This document shows positions 23,254-31,562 of a DNA stretch of 64,000 bases, one piece after another. The stretch comes from Phycisphaerae bacterium (GTDB lineage: Bacteria; Planctomycetota; Phycisphaerae; Phycisphaerales; UBA1924), in contig JAEUIZ010000056.1 in NCBI GenBank assembly GCA_016793805.1, positions 221,773 through 285,772 of the forward strand, given 5' to 3'. The notes beneath the pieces were generated by a model that saw only the letters and a program-made list of their open reading frames with translations, ran no database searches and had not been told where the DNA came from. The translations under genes and the position numbers were made by a program. Position 1 is the first letter of the stretch; the number at the start of each line of letters is the position of its first letter.

Positions 23254-24921
23254 TCAGCCCGCCTTGGGCCCGACGGCCTTGCGCACCTCGTCCAGGAGCC
23301 GATCGACGGGGAACGGCTTGAAGAGCACGGCCTGCAATCCCTCCTGCGAGGCCCGGACGATCGAGTGATGCGGGTCGTAACCGAAGCCCGTCATGAGGAT
23401 GACCGGGACGCCCGGGAGGGCCTTGCGGGCCGCGGCGAAGACCTCGTACCCGTTGCGGTCGGGCATGCGGATGTCGCTGAGGATGGCGTCGAAGCGGGCC
23501 CCGCCGTCGCGGGCGGACTCGAGCGCGGCGATCGCGCCCACGCCGCTCTCGAAGGCCAGGACCTCGCACCCGCGGTTGTGGAGCACGTCGTGGATGATCC
23601 GCCGGATGTTCGCGTCGTCGTCGGCGATGAGCACGCGCTTCCCGCGGAGGACGGGGTCGATGCGGCGGTCGGCGAGCGCGCCCTCGATCCCCAGGAGCGT
23701 CTGGGCGCCCGTGGCGACGTTGCGCACGCGGCTGCGGATCGACTCGACGTCGGCGCGGATCCGCTCGAGGTGCGCCCGCGCCTGTGGGTCGCGCGAGGCC
23801 AGGTCCTTGAGCCACTCCGCCTCGGCGAGGATGTCCTTGAGCGGCTCGTTGATCTCGCCCTCCATGCGGTCGCCCACGGCCGTGTTCACCGCGCTGCGCT
23901 CGACCACGAGGAGGTTGAGCATGTGGAGCGAGATCGCCACGTAGCGCCCGAAGATCTCCGAGAACTGGCGGTCGTCCTCCGAGAACGCGCCGGGCGTTTC
24001 GCTCTCGACGTTGAAGATGCCCACGACCTTGTCGTGCATCCGCAGGGGGACCGTCAGCGACGAGCGGGCCCCGGTGAACCCGGGGAGGAAGTGCGAGTCC
24101 GTCGCGGTGTCGGGGCAGATGTAACTCCGCCCCGTCGCGGCGACCAGCCCGCTGATCCCGTTTCCCTCCGCCCGCGGATAGATCTCGAGTTCCACCGCTT
24201 CCTGGGGGAGCCCCGAGTGCATCACCATCTCCAGCCGCCCGGTCCGCTCGTCGATCAGCCGGATGTTGAAGTGGTCGAACCGCAGCAGGTCGCGGCAGAC
24301 CTGCACGATCCGCGTCTCCAGCAGCCGGAGCCGCTCGAAGACGTTCATCTTCCGCACCAGGTCGGCCTCGAACCGCACGAGTTGCGACCCCGCCTCGTCG
24401 ATCGCGTCCATCTTGCGGCGGAGGCCCCGCTCGACGGTCACGTCGCGGATCAGCCCGGCCACGGACTCGACGGGCTCACCGGGGCGGTTCGCGGGCGCGA
24501 CCACCAGTTCCAGGCACTTCCCGCCCTCCACGCCGTCGAGGTCCACGCGGCGGACGCTCGGGGGCGCGCCGCGGAACGTCGCCAGCGCCGCCTTGCACGC
24601 CTCGATGATCCGAGTCCGAGTCGTGGGTTCGTACGTCGAGAACTTGGTGTTGGCCCAGGCGACCAGGCCGCCAGAGGTCACCAGGCACGCGCCCTGCCCC
24701 AGCGATTCGAGCAGCGCACCCGCCGCCCCGGGCGGCGCGGTGAGCCGACGGAGGTCCGCCGAGCCGACCACGAGCCATGCCGCGTCTCGTCCCGGGGTGT
24801 CCGCGACGGGCGCGGGGAGCGACGAGCCCACCTCGAACGCACCCGAGAGCGCCCGCGCGAGCCGCTCCGTCGGCTCACCCGGCACGGCAAAGATCCACAA
24901 CTTCGGGCGGTCCTGGCCCAT
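23254..24921 (-). CDS. GAF-domain protein with C-terminal response-regulator receiver
   Basis: 555 residues. The N-terminal ~160 residues are not recognised but contain a PAS-like stretch ('LVTSGGLVAWANTKF'). A GAF domain follows (about 195-360: 'DHFNIRLIDERTGRLEM', 'SSLTVPLRMHDKVVGIFNVE'). A helical region (about 360-420) resembles a dimerisation/HAMP-like segment with no histidine-kinase ATPase. The receiver domain (about 430-550) has 'LIADDDANIRR' and the phospho-acceptor 'LSDIRMPD', with 'LMTGFG' and 'FKPF'. It is convergent with prmC by 3 nt. GGAGGA and TACACT (24948-24953) lie upstream. Confidence 0.85.
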   Translation of the reverse strand: MGQDRPKLWIFAVPGEPTERLARALSGAFEVGSSLPAPVADTPGRDAAWLVVGSADLRRLTAPPGAAGALLESLGQGACLVTSGGLVAWANTKFSTYEPTTRTRIIEACKAALATFRGAPPSVRRVDLDGVEGGKCLELVVAPANRPGEPVESVAGLIRDVTVERGLRRKMDAIDEAGSQLVRFEADLVRKMNVFERLRLLETRIVQVCRDLLRFDHFNIRLIDERTGRLEMVMHSGLPQEAVELEIYPRAEGNGISGLVAATGRSYICPDTATDSHFLPGFTGARSSLTVPLRMHDKVVGIFNVESETPGAFSEDDRQFSEIFGRYVAISLHMLNLLVVERSAVNTAVGDRMEGEINEPLKDILAEAEWLKDLASRDPQARAHLERIRADVESIRSRVRNVATGAQTLLGIEGALADRRIDPVLRGKRVLIADDDANIRRIIHDVLHNRGCEVLAFESGVGAIAALESARDGGARFDAILSDIRMPDRNGYEVFAAARKALPGVPVILMTGFGYDPHHSIVRASQEGLQAVLFKPFPVDRLLDEVRKAVGPKAG

Positions 24922-24947
24922 GCGTTCCGTGTTCCTCCGACTGACCA

Positions 24948-24978
24948 AGTGTACGAGGTCCGGCCCGCCCGCTATTCT
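24948..24978. promoter_or_regulatory. Divergent promoters of the GAF-receiver and ABC transporter genes
   Basis: TACACT on the minus strand (24948-24953) lies 26 nt from the GAF-receiver start. TATTCT on the plus strand (24973-24978) lies 7 nt before the ABC ATPase ATG at 24986. Only 64 nt separate the two coding starts, so the promoters share the same DNA. Confidence 0.5.
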
Positions 24979-24985
24979 CTCGGCG

Positions 24986-25939
24986 ATGATCGCCCTGCTC
25001 GGCGTCTCGAAGTCCTTCGGCCGCCTCCGCGCCGTCGCCGACGCCTCCTTCGAGGTCCCCAAGGGCCGCGTCGTCGGGCTGCTGGGCTCCAACGGAGCGG
25101 GCAAGACCACCACCCTCCGCATGATCGCCGGGTTCATGCCTCCGGACGCCGGTCGGGTGATGATCGACGGCCTGGACACCATCGACCGCTCGCTGGAGGC
25201 CCGCCGACTGGTCGGGTATTTGCCCGAGGCTTCGCCCGCGTACGGGGAGATGGGGGTCGAGGACTACCTGCGGTTCCGCGGGCGGCTGTACGGGCTGCGC
25301 GGGAGAGCCTTGGCCGACGCCGCCGGCCGCGCGTTGGCGCGCTGCGATCTGGGCGAGGTAGCCCGTCGCCGCGTCGGAACCCTCAGCCGCGGGTTCCGGC
25401 AGCGTGTCGGGCTGGCCGCGGCCATCCTGCACGACCCGCCGGTGCTCGTGCTCGACGAGCCGACCAGCGCGCTGGACCCCAAGCAGGTGCGCCAGGCCCG
25501 CGCGCTCATCCGCGACCTGGCGCGCGACAAGGCCGTGCTCGTCAGTTCCCACGTCCTGGGCGAGGTCGAGCAGTCGTGCGACGAGGTCGTGGTGCTGGCG
25601 CGCGGTCGCGTCCGGGCGCGGGGCACACCGTCCGACCTCGCCTCGCGGGGCGGTCCGGGGGTTGGGAGCGGCAGCGGGGGGGCGTGCCGCGTCGAGGTCC
25701 GGGCGCCGGCCGATCGAGTTCGTGCGCTCCTGTCCGTCGTTCCGGGCGTCGCTGGTGTCGAGGCCCTGTCGCACGAGGACGGGTGGACCCGCGCCCGTGT
25801 CGCGTTCGCGATGACCGCGGACGACCCCCGGCCCGCGATCGCCGCGGCGCTGTCGGCCGTCCCGCTCCGGGAACTCTCGCGTGAGGCGATCGGCTTCGAG
25901 CGGGCCGTGCTCGACATCATCGAGAGCGCCGACGCATGA
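24986..25939 (+). CDS. ABC transporter ATPase, GldA-like
   Basis: 317 residues. Walker A 'LGSNGAGKTTT', signature 'LSRGFRQRVG' (the LSxG(F/Y)RQR form seen in GldA-type exporters), Walker B 'VLVLDEPTSALDP', and switch His in 'VSSHVLGEV'. The C-terminal ~90 residues are an accessory domain with a glycine-rich insert (25647-25682). It energises the permease and GldG-like subunit encoded next, with which it overlaps by 4 nt. The start follows TATTCT by 7 nt with no ribosome site. Confidence 0.92.
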   Translation: MIALLGVSKSFGRLRAVADASFEVPKGRVVGLLGSNGAGKTTTLRMIAGFMPPDAGRVMIDGLDTIDRSLEARRLVGYLPEASPAYGEMGVEDYLRFRGRLYGLRGRALADAAGRALARCDLGEVARRRVGTLSRGFRQRVGLAAAILHDPPVLVLDEPTSALDPKQVRQARALIRDLARDKAVLVSSHVLGEVEQSCDEVVVLARGRVRARGTPSDLASRGGPGVGSGSGGACRVEVRAPADRVRALLSVVPGVAGVEALSHEDGWTRARVAFAMTADDPRPAIAAALSAVPLRELSREAIGFERAVLDIIESADA

Positions 25940-26655
25940 GCGCCGTCCTCTGCATCGCGCTCCGCGAGGCCCGCTCGTTCTTCCGCGTCCCGCTGGGGTG
26001 GGTCGTGATCGCCCTGTACCTGTTCCTCACGGGCGTGGTGTTCGCCGAGCGAACCCTGGTCCCCGGCGAGCCCGCGAGCCTGCGGTACCTGTTCTCGATC
26101 TCCGGGTTCCTGCTGCTCCCGGTGGCGCCCGCGATCTCGATGCGGCTCTTCAGCGACGAACTCCGCGCGGGGACCATCGAGCCGCTGCTGACGGCCCCGG
26201 TGCGCGACCTGGAGATCGTGCTGGGCAAGTTCGTCGGCGGCGTGCTCTTTCTGCTGGCGATCCTCGCGCCGACGCTCGCGCACGCCGCGATCCTCGTTGC
26301 GGTCTCGGATCCCCAGCCGGACCCGGGCCCGATCGCCGCGGGCTACCTGAGCCTCGTGCTGCTCGGGGGGCTGTACCTCGCGGTCGGGTCGTTCTTCTCG
26401 ACGCTGACGGCCAGCCAGACGCTCGCGTTCCTCTCGACGTTCCTGTTCTTGCTCGTGGCGCTGCTGGGGACGAGCGACCTGGTCGCCGCGCCGCCGCCGA
26501 CGGATCGGTGGCTGGCCGCGGTCGCCATCGGCCCGCGGCTGGCGGACCTCGGGCGCGGCGTCATCGACACCGCCCACGTTGTCTTCTTCCTCAGTGGGAC
26601 GGCGCTCTTCCTCGCCCTCGCCCATGTCTCGCTCCAGTCGCGGAGGTGGCGATGA
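25936..26655 (+). CDS. ABC-2 type permease, GldF-like
   Basis: 239 residues with six hydrophobic segments. 'MRLFSDELRAGTIEPLLTAPV' (in part: 'SDELRAGTIEPLLTAP') is the conserved cytoplasmic coupling motif of ABC-2 permeases related to GldF. It overlaps the ATPase gene by 4 nt and the GldG-like gene by 4 nt (ATGA at both), so the three subunits are coupled. Substrate unknown. Confidence 0.9.
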   Translation: MSAVLCIALREARSFFRVPLGWVVIALYLFLTGVVFAERTLVPGEPASLRYLFSISGFLLLPVAPAISMRLFSDELRAGTIEPLLTAPVRDLEIVLGKFVGGVLFLLAILAPTLAHAAILVAVSDPQPDPGPIAAGYLSLVLLGGLYLAVGSFFSTLTASQTLAFLSTFLFLLVALLGTSDLVAAPPPTDRWLAAVAIGPRLADLGRGVIDTAHVVFFLSGTALFLALAHVSLQSRRWR

Positions 26656-28751
26656 GCACCGCGCGACGCCGACTCCGATTCGGGACGCTCAGCCTCGTCC
26701 TGCTCGGCAGCACGCTGGCGAGCGTGGTGCTGCTGAACGTGCTGGCGACCCGGTACTCGATCCGTCTGGACGCCACCAGCACGCGCGAGCACCACCTCTC
26801 CCCGCGCACGCGGGCGCTGCTCGCGCGCGTCGGCGATGGCTACGAGATTGTCCTGGCCGCCCCGCTCAAGGACCGCCGCGCCGTCGATCCGCGGTCGCTG
26901 GCGCGCCTCGCCGACGTGCTCGATCTCTTCCGCCGATCCTCCACGATCCGCGCCACGCTCATCGACACCGGCTCGCGGGCGGGAGCGGCCGAGTACCAGT
27001 CGCTGCTGGCGCGTTTGGTCGAGCGCGAACGTCCGGCGCTGGATCGGCAGCGCGAGGCGGCGACGCGCGCGGCCGACGCGGCGGGATCGCTCGCCCAGTG
27101 GCTCCCGGCGCTGGCCTCGCGGCTGATCGCGATGCGCGGGATGGTGCCCGACGACGCGCCGGCGGCCGCGACGACCCGCGCCTATCTCTCGCAGCGGGCC
27201 GCCGAGGCGGAAGCCAGCGCCCGCGGGCTCGCGGACCTATCGCGACAGACCTCCGAGGCGCTCGCGAGGCCGACGGGGTTGCTCCCCATCCCCGACGCGA
27301 TCGCGGCCAGCGACCCGCTCCGCCAACCCCTCGCCGACGCCGAGGCCGGCCTGCGATCCATCGCCGACAATCTCGCGGCCCTCGCCCGCGCCGAGAGCCA
27401 GCCCGCGGCCGTGCGAGACGCCGCCTCGGTCTTGGCGCTCGACGCGACCTCTCGCCGCGACCGAGCCGCCGACGCCCGCGACGCGCTCACGCGCCTCCCG
27501 CGCTCCGACCTGGCCCGCGTCTCGCGCGCCCTGGGCGCTTCGAGCGCCGCGCTGGTCATCGGGCCGCCCGAGTCGGGTCTGACCGCGCTCGACCTCGCGG
27601 CCCTGCTGCCCCCGGCGGGGGGCGCGTCCGCGGACCTCTCGCGCAACGCCGAGGACCTGCTCGCCAGTGCCGTGGCGTCGCTGGCGGATCCGTCGCGGCC
27701 TCTCGTGGTGCTCCTGCACGCCCAGCCGCGCGGGTTCTTCGACCGCCGACCGTTCTTCTCCGCGGCGATGCAGCGGCTGGCTAACCGCGGGATCGAGACG
27801 CTGATCTGGGAGGTCGCGCAGAGCCCTGACGCGCCCGATGCCGCCCGCGCCGCGCGAGATCGACCCGTGGTCTACGTCGCGTTCAACACCGACAGTTTCA
27901 GCCGGGGCGACGGCCCGGGCCAGAGCGGCGCCGAGCGCGCCGCCAAACTCGGACACGCCCTGAGCCAACTCGCCGACGCGGGCAAGCCGATGCTCGTCTG
28001 CTTCTTTCCCTCGACGATCCCGCTGGCGGGCCAGGCGGACCCGACCGCAGCGTGCCTCGCGCCCTTCGGGCTGCGCGTCGCCTCGGGCACGCCGATCCTC
28101 CGCGAGCGACTAACGCCCGAGGGCCGACGCGCCGACGCCTTCGCCTCGCTCCGTGCCGAGGCCGACGCCCACCCGATCGCCCGCGCCGTCGCCGGGCTCC
28201 CGACGCGCTTCGAGTGGCCCGTGGCCATCGAGCGATCGACGCCGCCGCCCGCCCGCGCCGAGGCCTGGCCGATCTACACCCTCGACGATCCCGCCGCGTG
28301 GCAGGAGTCCCAGTGGCTCTCGTACATGCAGGTCCCGCTCGCGCAGCACGCGAGCGTTCCCGATCCGCCCTCCCGTGACCCAGCCCGCGAGCCCGCCGGG
28401 CCGTTCGCCGTCGCCTTCGCCGCCCAGCGCACGCTCCCCGACGGGCTCGTGCAGCGGCTCGTGGCCGTGGGCTCGAACACCTGGTTCGCGGACTGGATCA
28501 CGCAGGACATCGGCGTGGTCGATGGGCGGGCCGCCCCAGTGAACCCTGGCAACCTCGAGTTCTTCGAGGCCGCCATCGACTGGCTCGCCGGGCGCGACGC
28601 GATGCTGGCCCCGAGTCCCAGCGCCCGGGCCGTTCCCCTCATTGGCCCGGTGAGCGAAGCACGCCTGCGGGCGCTCCGATGGGCAACGATCGCTGGGCTT
28701 CCCGTGCTGGTGCTGCTGCTCGGCGCGGCGTGGCGGTGGTTCCGGGGTTGA
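26652..28751 (+). CDS. GldG-like ABC transporter auxiliary membrane protein
   Basis: 699 residues. The N-terminal membrane segment ('LSLVLLGSTLASVVLLNVLA') is followed by 'TREHHLSPRTRALL', the 'yslSp.t...l' hallmark of the GldG/ABC_transp_aux family. A long Ala/Arg-rich helical region (about 110-300) is followed by a beta-alpha domain (about 310-620, 'PLVVLLHAQPRGFFDRRPFF') and a C-terminal membrane segment (about 675-695) with a short basic tail. The periplasmic domain probably works with the permease in export or envelope remodelling. The last 113 nt overlap the 3' end of a convergent gene. Confidence 0.82.
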   Translation: MSTARRRLRFGTLSLVLLGSTLASVVLLNVLATRYSIRLDATSTREHHLSPRTRALLARVGDGYEIVLAAPLKDRRAVDPRSLARLADVLDLFRRSSTIRATLIDTGSRAGAAEYQSLLARLVERERPALDRQREAATRAADAAGSLAQWLPALASRLIAMRGMVPDDAPAAATTRAYLSQRAAEAEASARGLADLSRQTSEALARPTGLLPIPDAIAASDPLRQPLADAEAGLRSIADNLAALARAESQPAAVRDAASVLALDATSRRDRAADARDALTRLPRSDLARVSRALGASSAALVIGPPESGLTALDLAALLPPAGGASADLSRNAEDLLASAVASLADPSRPLVVLLHAQPRGFFDRRPFFSAAMQRLANRGIETLIWEVAQSPDAPDAARAARDRPVVYVAFNTDSFSRGDGPGQSGAERAAKLGHALSQLADAGKPMLVCFFPSTIPLAGQADPTAACLAPFGLRVASGTPILRERLTPEGRRADAFASLRAEADAHPIARAVAGLPTRFEWPVAIERSTPPPARAEAWPIYTLDDPAAWQESQWLSYMQVPLAQHASVPDPPSRDPAREPAGPFAVAFAAQRTLPDGLVQRLVAVGSNTWFADWITQDIGVVDGRAAPVNPGNLEFFEAAIDWLAGRDAMLAPSPSARAVPLIGPVSEARLRALRWATIAGLPVLVLLLGAAWRWFRG

Positions 28752-29094
28752 TCGCGCCGCGATGCCCGCACTCCGGGCAGTGCGAGCCCGCCACCAGCCC
28801 CGTCAGGTCGTACCGGCATCGTGCGCACGCCGGCGCCAGCCCCCGACCGGGCCTGGGGAGCGACACGATGAACCCTGCCATCACGAGCACCAGCGCCGCG
28901 TAGGGATAGAGCAGCCCCTGGAGCACGCGGAAGTAGATCCGCCCGTTCGTCCAGACGTTCAACCGCCAGTGCGCATACGCCACGAGCCCGAGCCCCGCGG
29001 CCGCGAGGCACACCACGAGCACCCCGCGCCACGAGCGCCGGTATCGCGCCGCAAAGTACCACGCGACGACGGCATAGACCACGAACACGATCAC
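28639..29094 (-). CDS. Small membrane protein with zinc ribbon
   Basis: 151 residues from GTG 29094. Three hydrophobic segments (about 2-15, 24-42, 60-80) are followed by a four-Cys ribbon 'CARCRYDLTGL...CPECG' (C90, C93, C106, C109) and a low-complexity basic tail. The tail, not the ribbon, overlaps the end of the GldG-like gene on the other strand. The ribbon matches the protein at 11252-12004. TAGGAT lies 6 nt before the GTG start with no ribosome site. Function unknown. Confidence 0.65.
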   Translation of the reverse strand: MIVFVVYAVVAWYFAARYRRSWRGVLVVCLAAAGLGLVAYAHWRLNVWTNGRIYFRVLQGLLYPYAALVLVMAGFIVSLPRPGRGLAPACARCRYDLTGLVAGSHCPECGHRGAINPGTTATPRRAAAPAREAQRSLPIGAPAGVLRSPGQ

Positions 29095-29100
29095 GGGACC

Positions 29101-29106
29101 ATCCTA
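29101..29106 (-). promoter_or_regulatory. Putative -10 element, leaderless type
   Basis: TAGGAT on the minus strand, 6 nt before GTG 29094. Confidence 0.45.
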
Positions 29107-29139
29107 CCACGCCGCCGGCCCGCGCCGGCATGCCCGGAC

Positions 29140-30240
29140 CTATCGCCCGGCCTTGAAGAACGCGCGGATCGAGTCGTAGATGTCCTCGCGCCCGTCCACC
29201 TTGGTCGTGATGAGTTTCGGGCCGTCCTGGTCCGCCAGCCCGCGGGGGAACGCCTCGCGCAGCACGTGCAGGAACGAGCCCGATCCATAGGCCGAGGTGA
29301 CCTGGCAGTAGCCGAACATGTTGCACATCGGGAGCAACTGCTGGTCGAGAATCTTTACGCACAGCCGGTTGTCGGCCTCGCTGGAGTTGTCCCCGTCGGA
29401 GAAGTGGAAGAGATAGATGTTCCAGTCGTTCGGGTCATAGTGGGCCTTGAGCAGTTCCTCGCAGCACGCGAAGGCAGAGGAGATGCGCGTGCCCCCGTCC
29501 TCGCGGATGGAGAAGAAGGTCTTCTTGTCCACTTCCGCCGCCCGCACGTCGTGGACGATGTACCTGGCCTCGATGCCCTCGTAGTTCTTGCGGAGCCAGG
29601 TGTCGATCCAGAACGCCTGGAGTCGCACCAGTTCCTTCTGCTCCTCGCCCATCGAGCCCGACACGTCCATCATGTAGACGATCACCGCGTTGCTCTGCGG
29701 CTTCTTCACCTCGGTCCACGAGCGGAATCGCAGGTCATGCCGGATCGGGACCACGATCGGCTTGTCCGGGTCGTAGAGCCCCATCGCCAGTTGCCGCTTG
29801 AGCGCCTCGCGGTAGGTCCGCTTGAAGTGCCGCAGCGACGCGGGGCCGACCGGACGGATCCCCGAGTACCTGTCGCGCACCGTCGTGAGCCGGTGCTGGC
29901 CCTTGGGCTTGATCCGCGGGAGTTGCAGTTCCTGGGCGAGGATCTCGGCGAGTTCGTCGAGCGAGACATCCACCTCGAGGATGTGCTTGCCCTCCTCCTC
30001 GCCGCCCTGCGGCTTGCCGGGACCCGAGCCCTCCTCGCCCTCGCCCATCCCCACGCCGCCCGAGTTGTCGCCATAGCGGATCGTCGGGATGTCGATGTCG
30101 TGGACCGGGATCGAGACGAAGCGCTTGCCCTCGCGCCCGATCAACTCCCCGCGCCCGAGGAACCGGCGCAGGTCCTTACGGATTTTCCCGCGGACGATCT
30201 GCCGGAATCGCTGATGGTCCTGCTCGATCTTGTTCACCAT
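29140..30240 (-). CDS. DUF444 (YeaH-like) VWA-domain protein
   Basis: 366 residues. The N-terminus ('DHQRFRQIVRGKIRKDLRRF') and the downstream acidic loop are typical of the DUF444/UPF0229 family. A von Willebrand A domain follows with MIDAS motif 'MMDVSGSMGEE' (about residue 185) and 'HFSDGDNSS' further on. The family usually sits beside prkA kinase and spoVR and is linked to stress survival, but neither neighbour is present here. ATG 30240 is taken as start because family members begin there; an open frame extends upstream. The ribosome site is weak. Confidence 0.9.
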   Translation of the reverse strand: MVNKIEQDHQRFRQIVRGKIRKDLRRFLGRGELIGREGKRFVSIPVHDIDIPTIRYGDNSGGVGMGEGEEGSGPGKPQGGEEEGKHILEVDVSLDELAEILAQELQLPRIKPKGQHRLTTVRDRYSGIRPVGPASLRHFKRTYREALKRQLAMGLYDPDKPIVVPIRHDLRFRSWTEVKKPQSNAVIVYMMDVSGSMGEEQKELVRLQAFWIDTWLRKNYEGIEARYIVHDVRAAEVDKKTFFSIREDGGTRISSAFACCEELLKAHYDPNDWNIYLFHFSDGDNSSEADNRLCVKILDQQLLPMCNMFGYCQVTSAYGSGSFLHVLREAFPRGLADQDGPKLITTKVDGREDIYDSIRAFFKAGR

Positions 30241-30491
30241 CCCTGGTCCCCGCTTTCTGGCGCCCGAGCCCCCCCGACCGGCGCGCACCCACATCCTTCC
30301 ATACGGGACTTTGCATCGGCCGGATCGGAGCACGCAGCCACTCCTCACGCCCGGGTCCCAGAATCGAGCCCATCGACGTGGGCGACCACGTTCCCCGAAC
30401 CAAACAAACCGCAAATCGCCTCGGATTGCTCCGCCCGCGCGCCGAAACCGCCCGCCCGCGGCGTTGTCAGGGCATCACCCAGGAGATGCCC
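30241..30491. other. Intergenic region between divergent genes
   Basis: 251 nt separating the DUF444 start from the next plus-strand start. It is somewhat lower in GC than its surroundings. No convincing -35/-10 pair is visible, although TATGGA on the minus strand near 30300 could be a -10 element for DUF444. No RNA gene or repeat recognised. Confidence 0.4.
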
Positions 30492-31556
30492 ATGCGACGC
30501 CTCGTGCCCCTTGCCGCGTGCCTTGCTCTCGCCTGCTCGGCTCTTGCCCAGAATCGCGCCACCGGTCGCGGGGATGCGGGAGGGGGACCGCCCGAGCCGC
30601 ACACCTCGGGGCCTGTGCTCACGCTGCGGTTCCCCGGCGGGACTGTCGCCGAGTACCTCGCCGCGCTCCGCGCCGCGTCCCCCTCGACGCCGATCAACGT
30701 CGCCGCCGCGCCGGATGCCCTGGTCCTGAAGGTGCCCGAGACCAGCCTGGCGAACGTGACGCTCGAGACCGCGCTCCAGGCGATCGCCGCGACGAGTTTC
30801 CAGCATGGCCATCGTCGGCTCTTCGTCGAGAACCTTGCCGGCGCCTTCAGCGGCGACTCGGCCTTTGCCCTGATCGCGACCCCGGCGCGAACCGCCTCCG
30901 CCGTCTCCGATTTCCAGGTCCTCTCCTTGCGTGACCTGACGGAGAGCGGCGGGATGAAGGTCGAGACGGTCCTGACCGCGATCGAGTCCGCCCTCGGCCT
31001 CGTGGACCCCGACGCGCCCGCGCCGGTCACCAAGTTCCACAAGGACTCAGGCCTCCTCATGCTCCGCGGGACGCCCCCGCAACTCAGCGCCGTGGAGCAG
31101 ACCATCCGCCGGCTCGAGGCCTCGACGAAGGCCGCGGACGCGCGGACCCGCACCACCCGGGTCGCGCAGGCCGAGGCCAAGGCGAGGCTCGACCGATCGC
31201 TCGCGATGGTCGAGGTCTCGAGGCGGCGCGTCGAGATCGCGCAGGCCGCCCGAGACGAGGCCGCCAAACTCGGGGAGAAGGGCCACGTCAGCGCGAGCGA
31301 GGTCCGCGGCGCGGAGTACGCGCTGGCCGAGGCCGTCGCCCAGTTGCGTTCCGCCGAGGCCGAGTTTGCCGCGGCCCGTGTCGCTGCCGAGAACGGGGTG
31401 GCTCCGTCGATGCAGGATGCCGACGCGCTCGCGCAGGAGAACCAGCGCCTCCGCGACGAACTCGACGCGCTCCGCCAACTCATCGAGCAACTCAAGAGCA
31501 CCGTGGACACCAAGTCCAAGGGCGCGCCAGGCCCCGCGGGCGGCCCCCCGCGATAA
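30492..31556 (+). CDS. Exported protein with secretin-N-like domain and coiled coil
   Basis: 354 residues. Signal peptide (MRRLVPLAACLALACSALAQ). Residues about 35-90 ('TVAEYLAALRAASPSTPINV') resemble the STN/N0 domain of secretins, and about 130-195 ('KFHKDSGLLMLRGTPPQLSA') resemble a secretin N1 domain. The C-terminal 150 residues form a charged coiled coil. There is no secretin barrel, so it may be an accessory of a secretion or pilus system, or an unrelated protein reusing the fold. CAGGAG lies 6 nt before ATG 30492, favouring it over ATG 30486. The sigma factor gene begins 6 nt after its stop. Confidence 0.72.
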   Translation: MRRLVPLAACLALACSALAQNRATGRGDAGGGPPEPHTSGPVLTLRFPGGTVAEYLAALRAASPSTPINVAAAPDALVLKVPETSLANVTLETALQAIAATSFQHGHRRLFVENLAGAFSGDSAFALIATPARTASAVSDFQVLSLRDLTESGGMKVETVLTAIESALGLVDPDAPAPVTKFHKDSGLLMLRGTPPQLSAVEQTIRRLEASTKAADARTRTTRVAQAEAKARLDRSLAMVEVSRRRVEIAQAARDEAAKLGEKGHVSASEVRGAEYALAEAVAQLRSAEAEFAAARVAAENGVAPSMQDADALAQENQRLRDELDALRQLIEQLKSTVDTKSKGAPGPAGGPPR

Positions 31557-31557
31557 T
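31552..31557 (+). promoter_or_regulatory. Putative -10 element (GATAAT)
   Basis: GATAAT, 5 nt before ATG 31563, overlapping the stop codon of the upstream gene. It may give the sigma factor its own leaderless message. Confidence 0.45.
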
Positions 31558-31562
31558 CCCCC

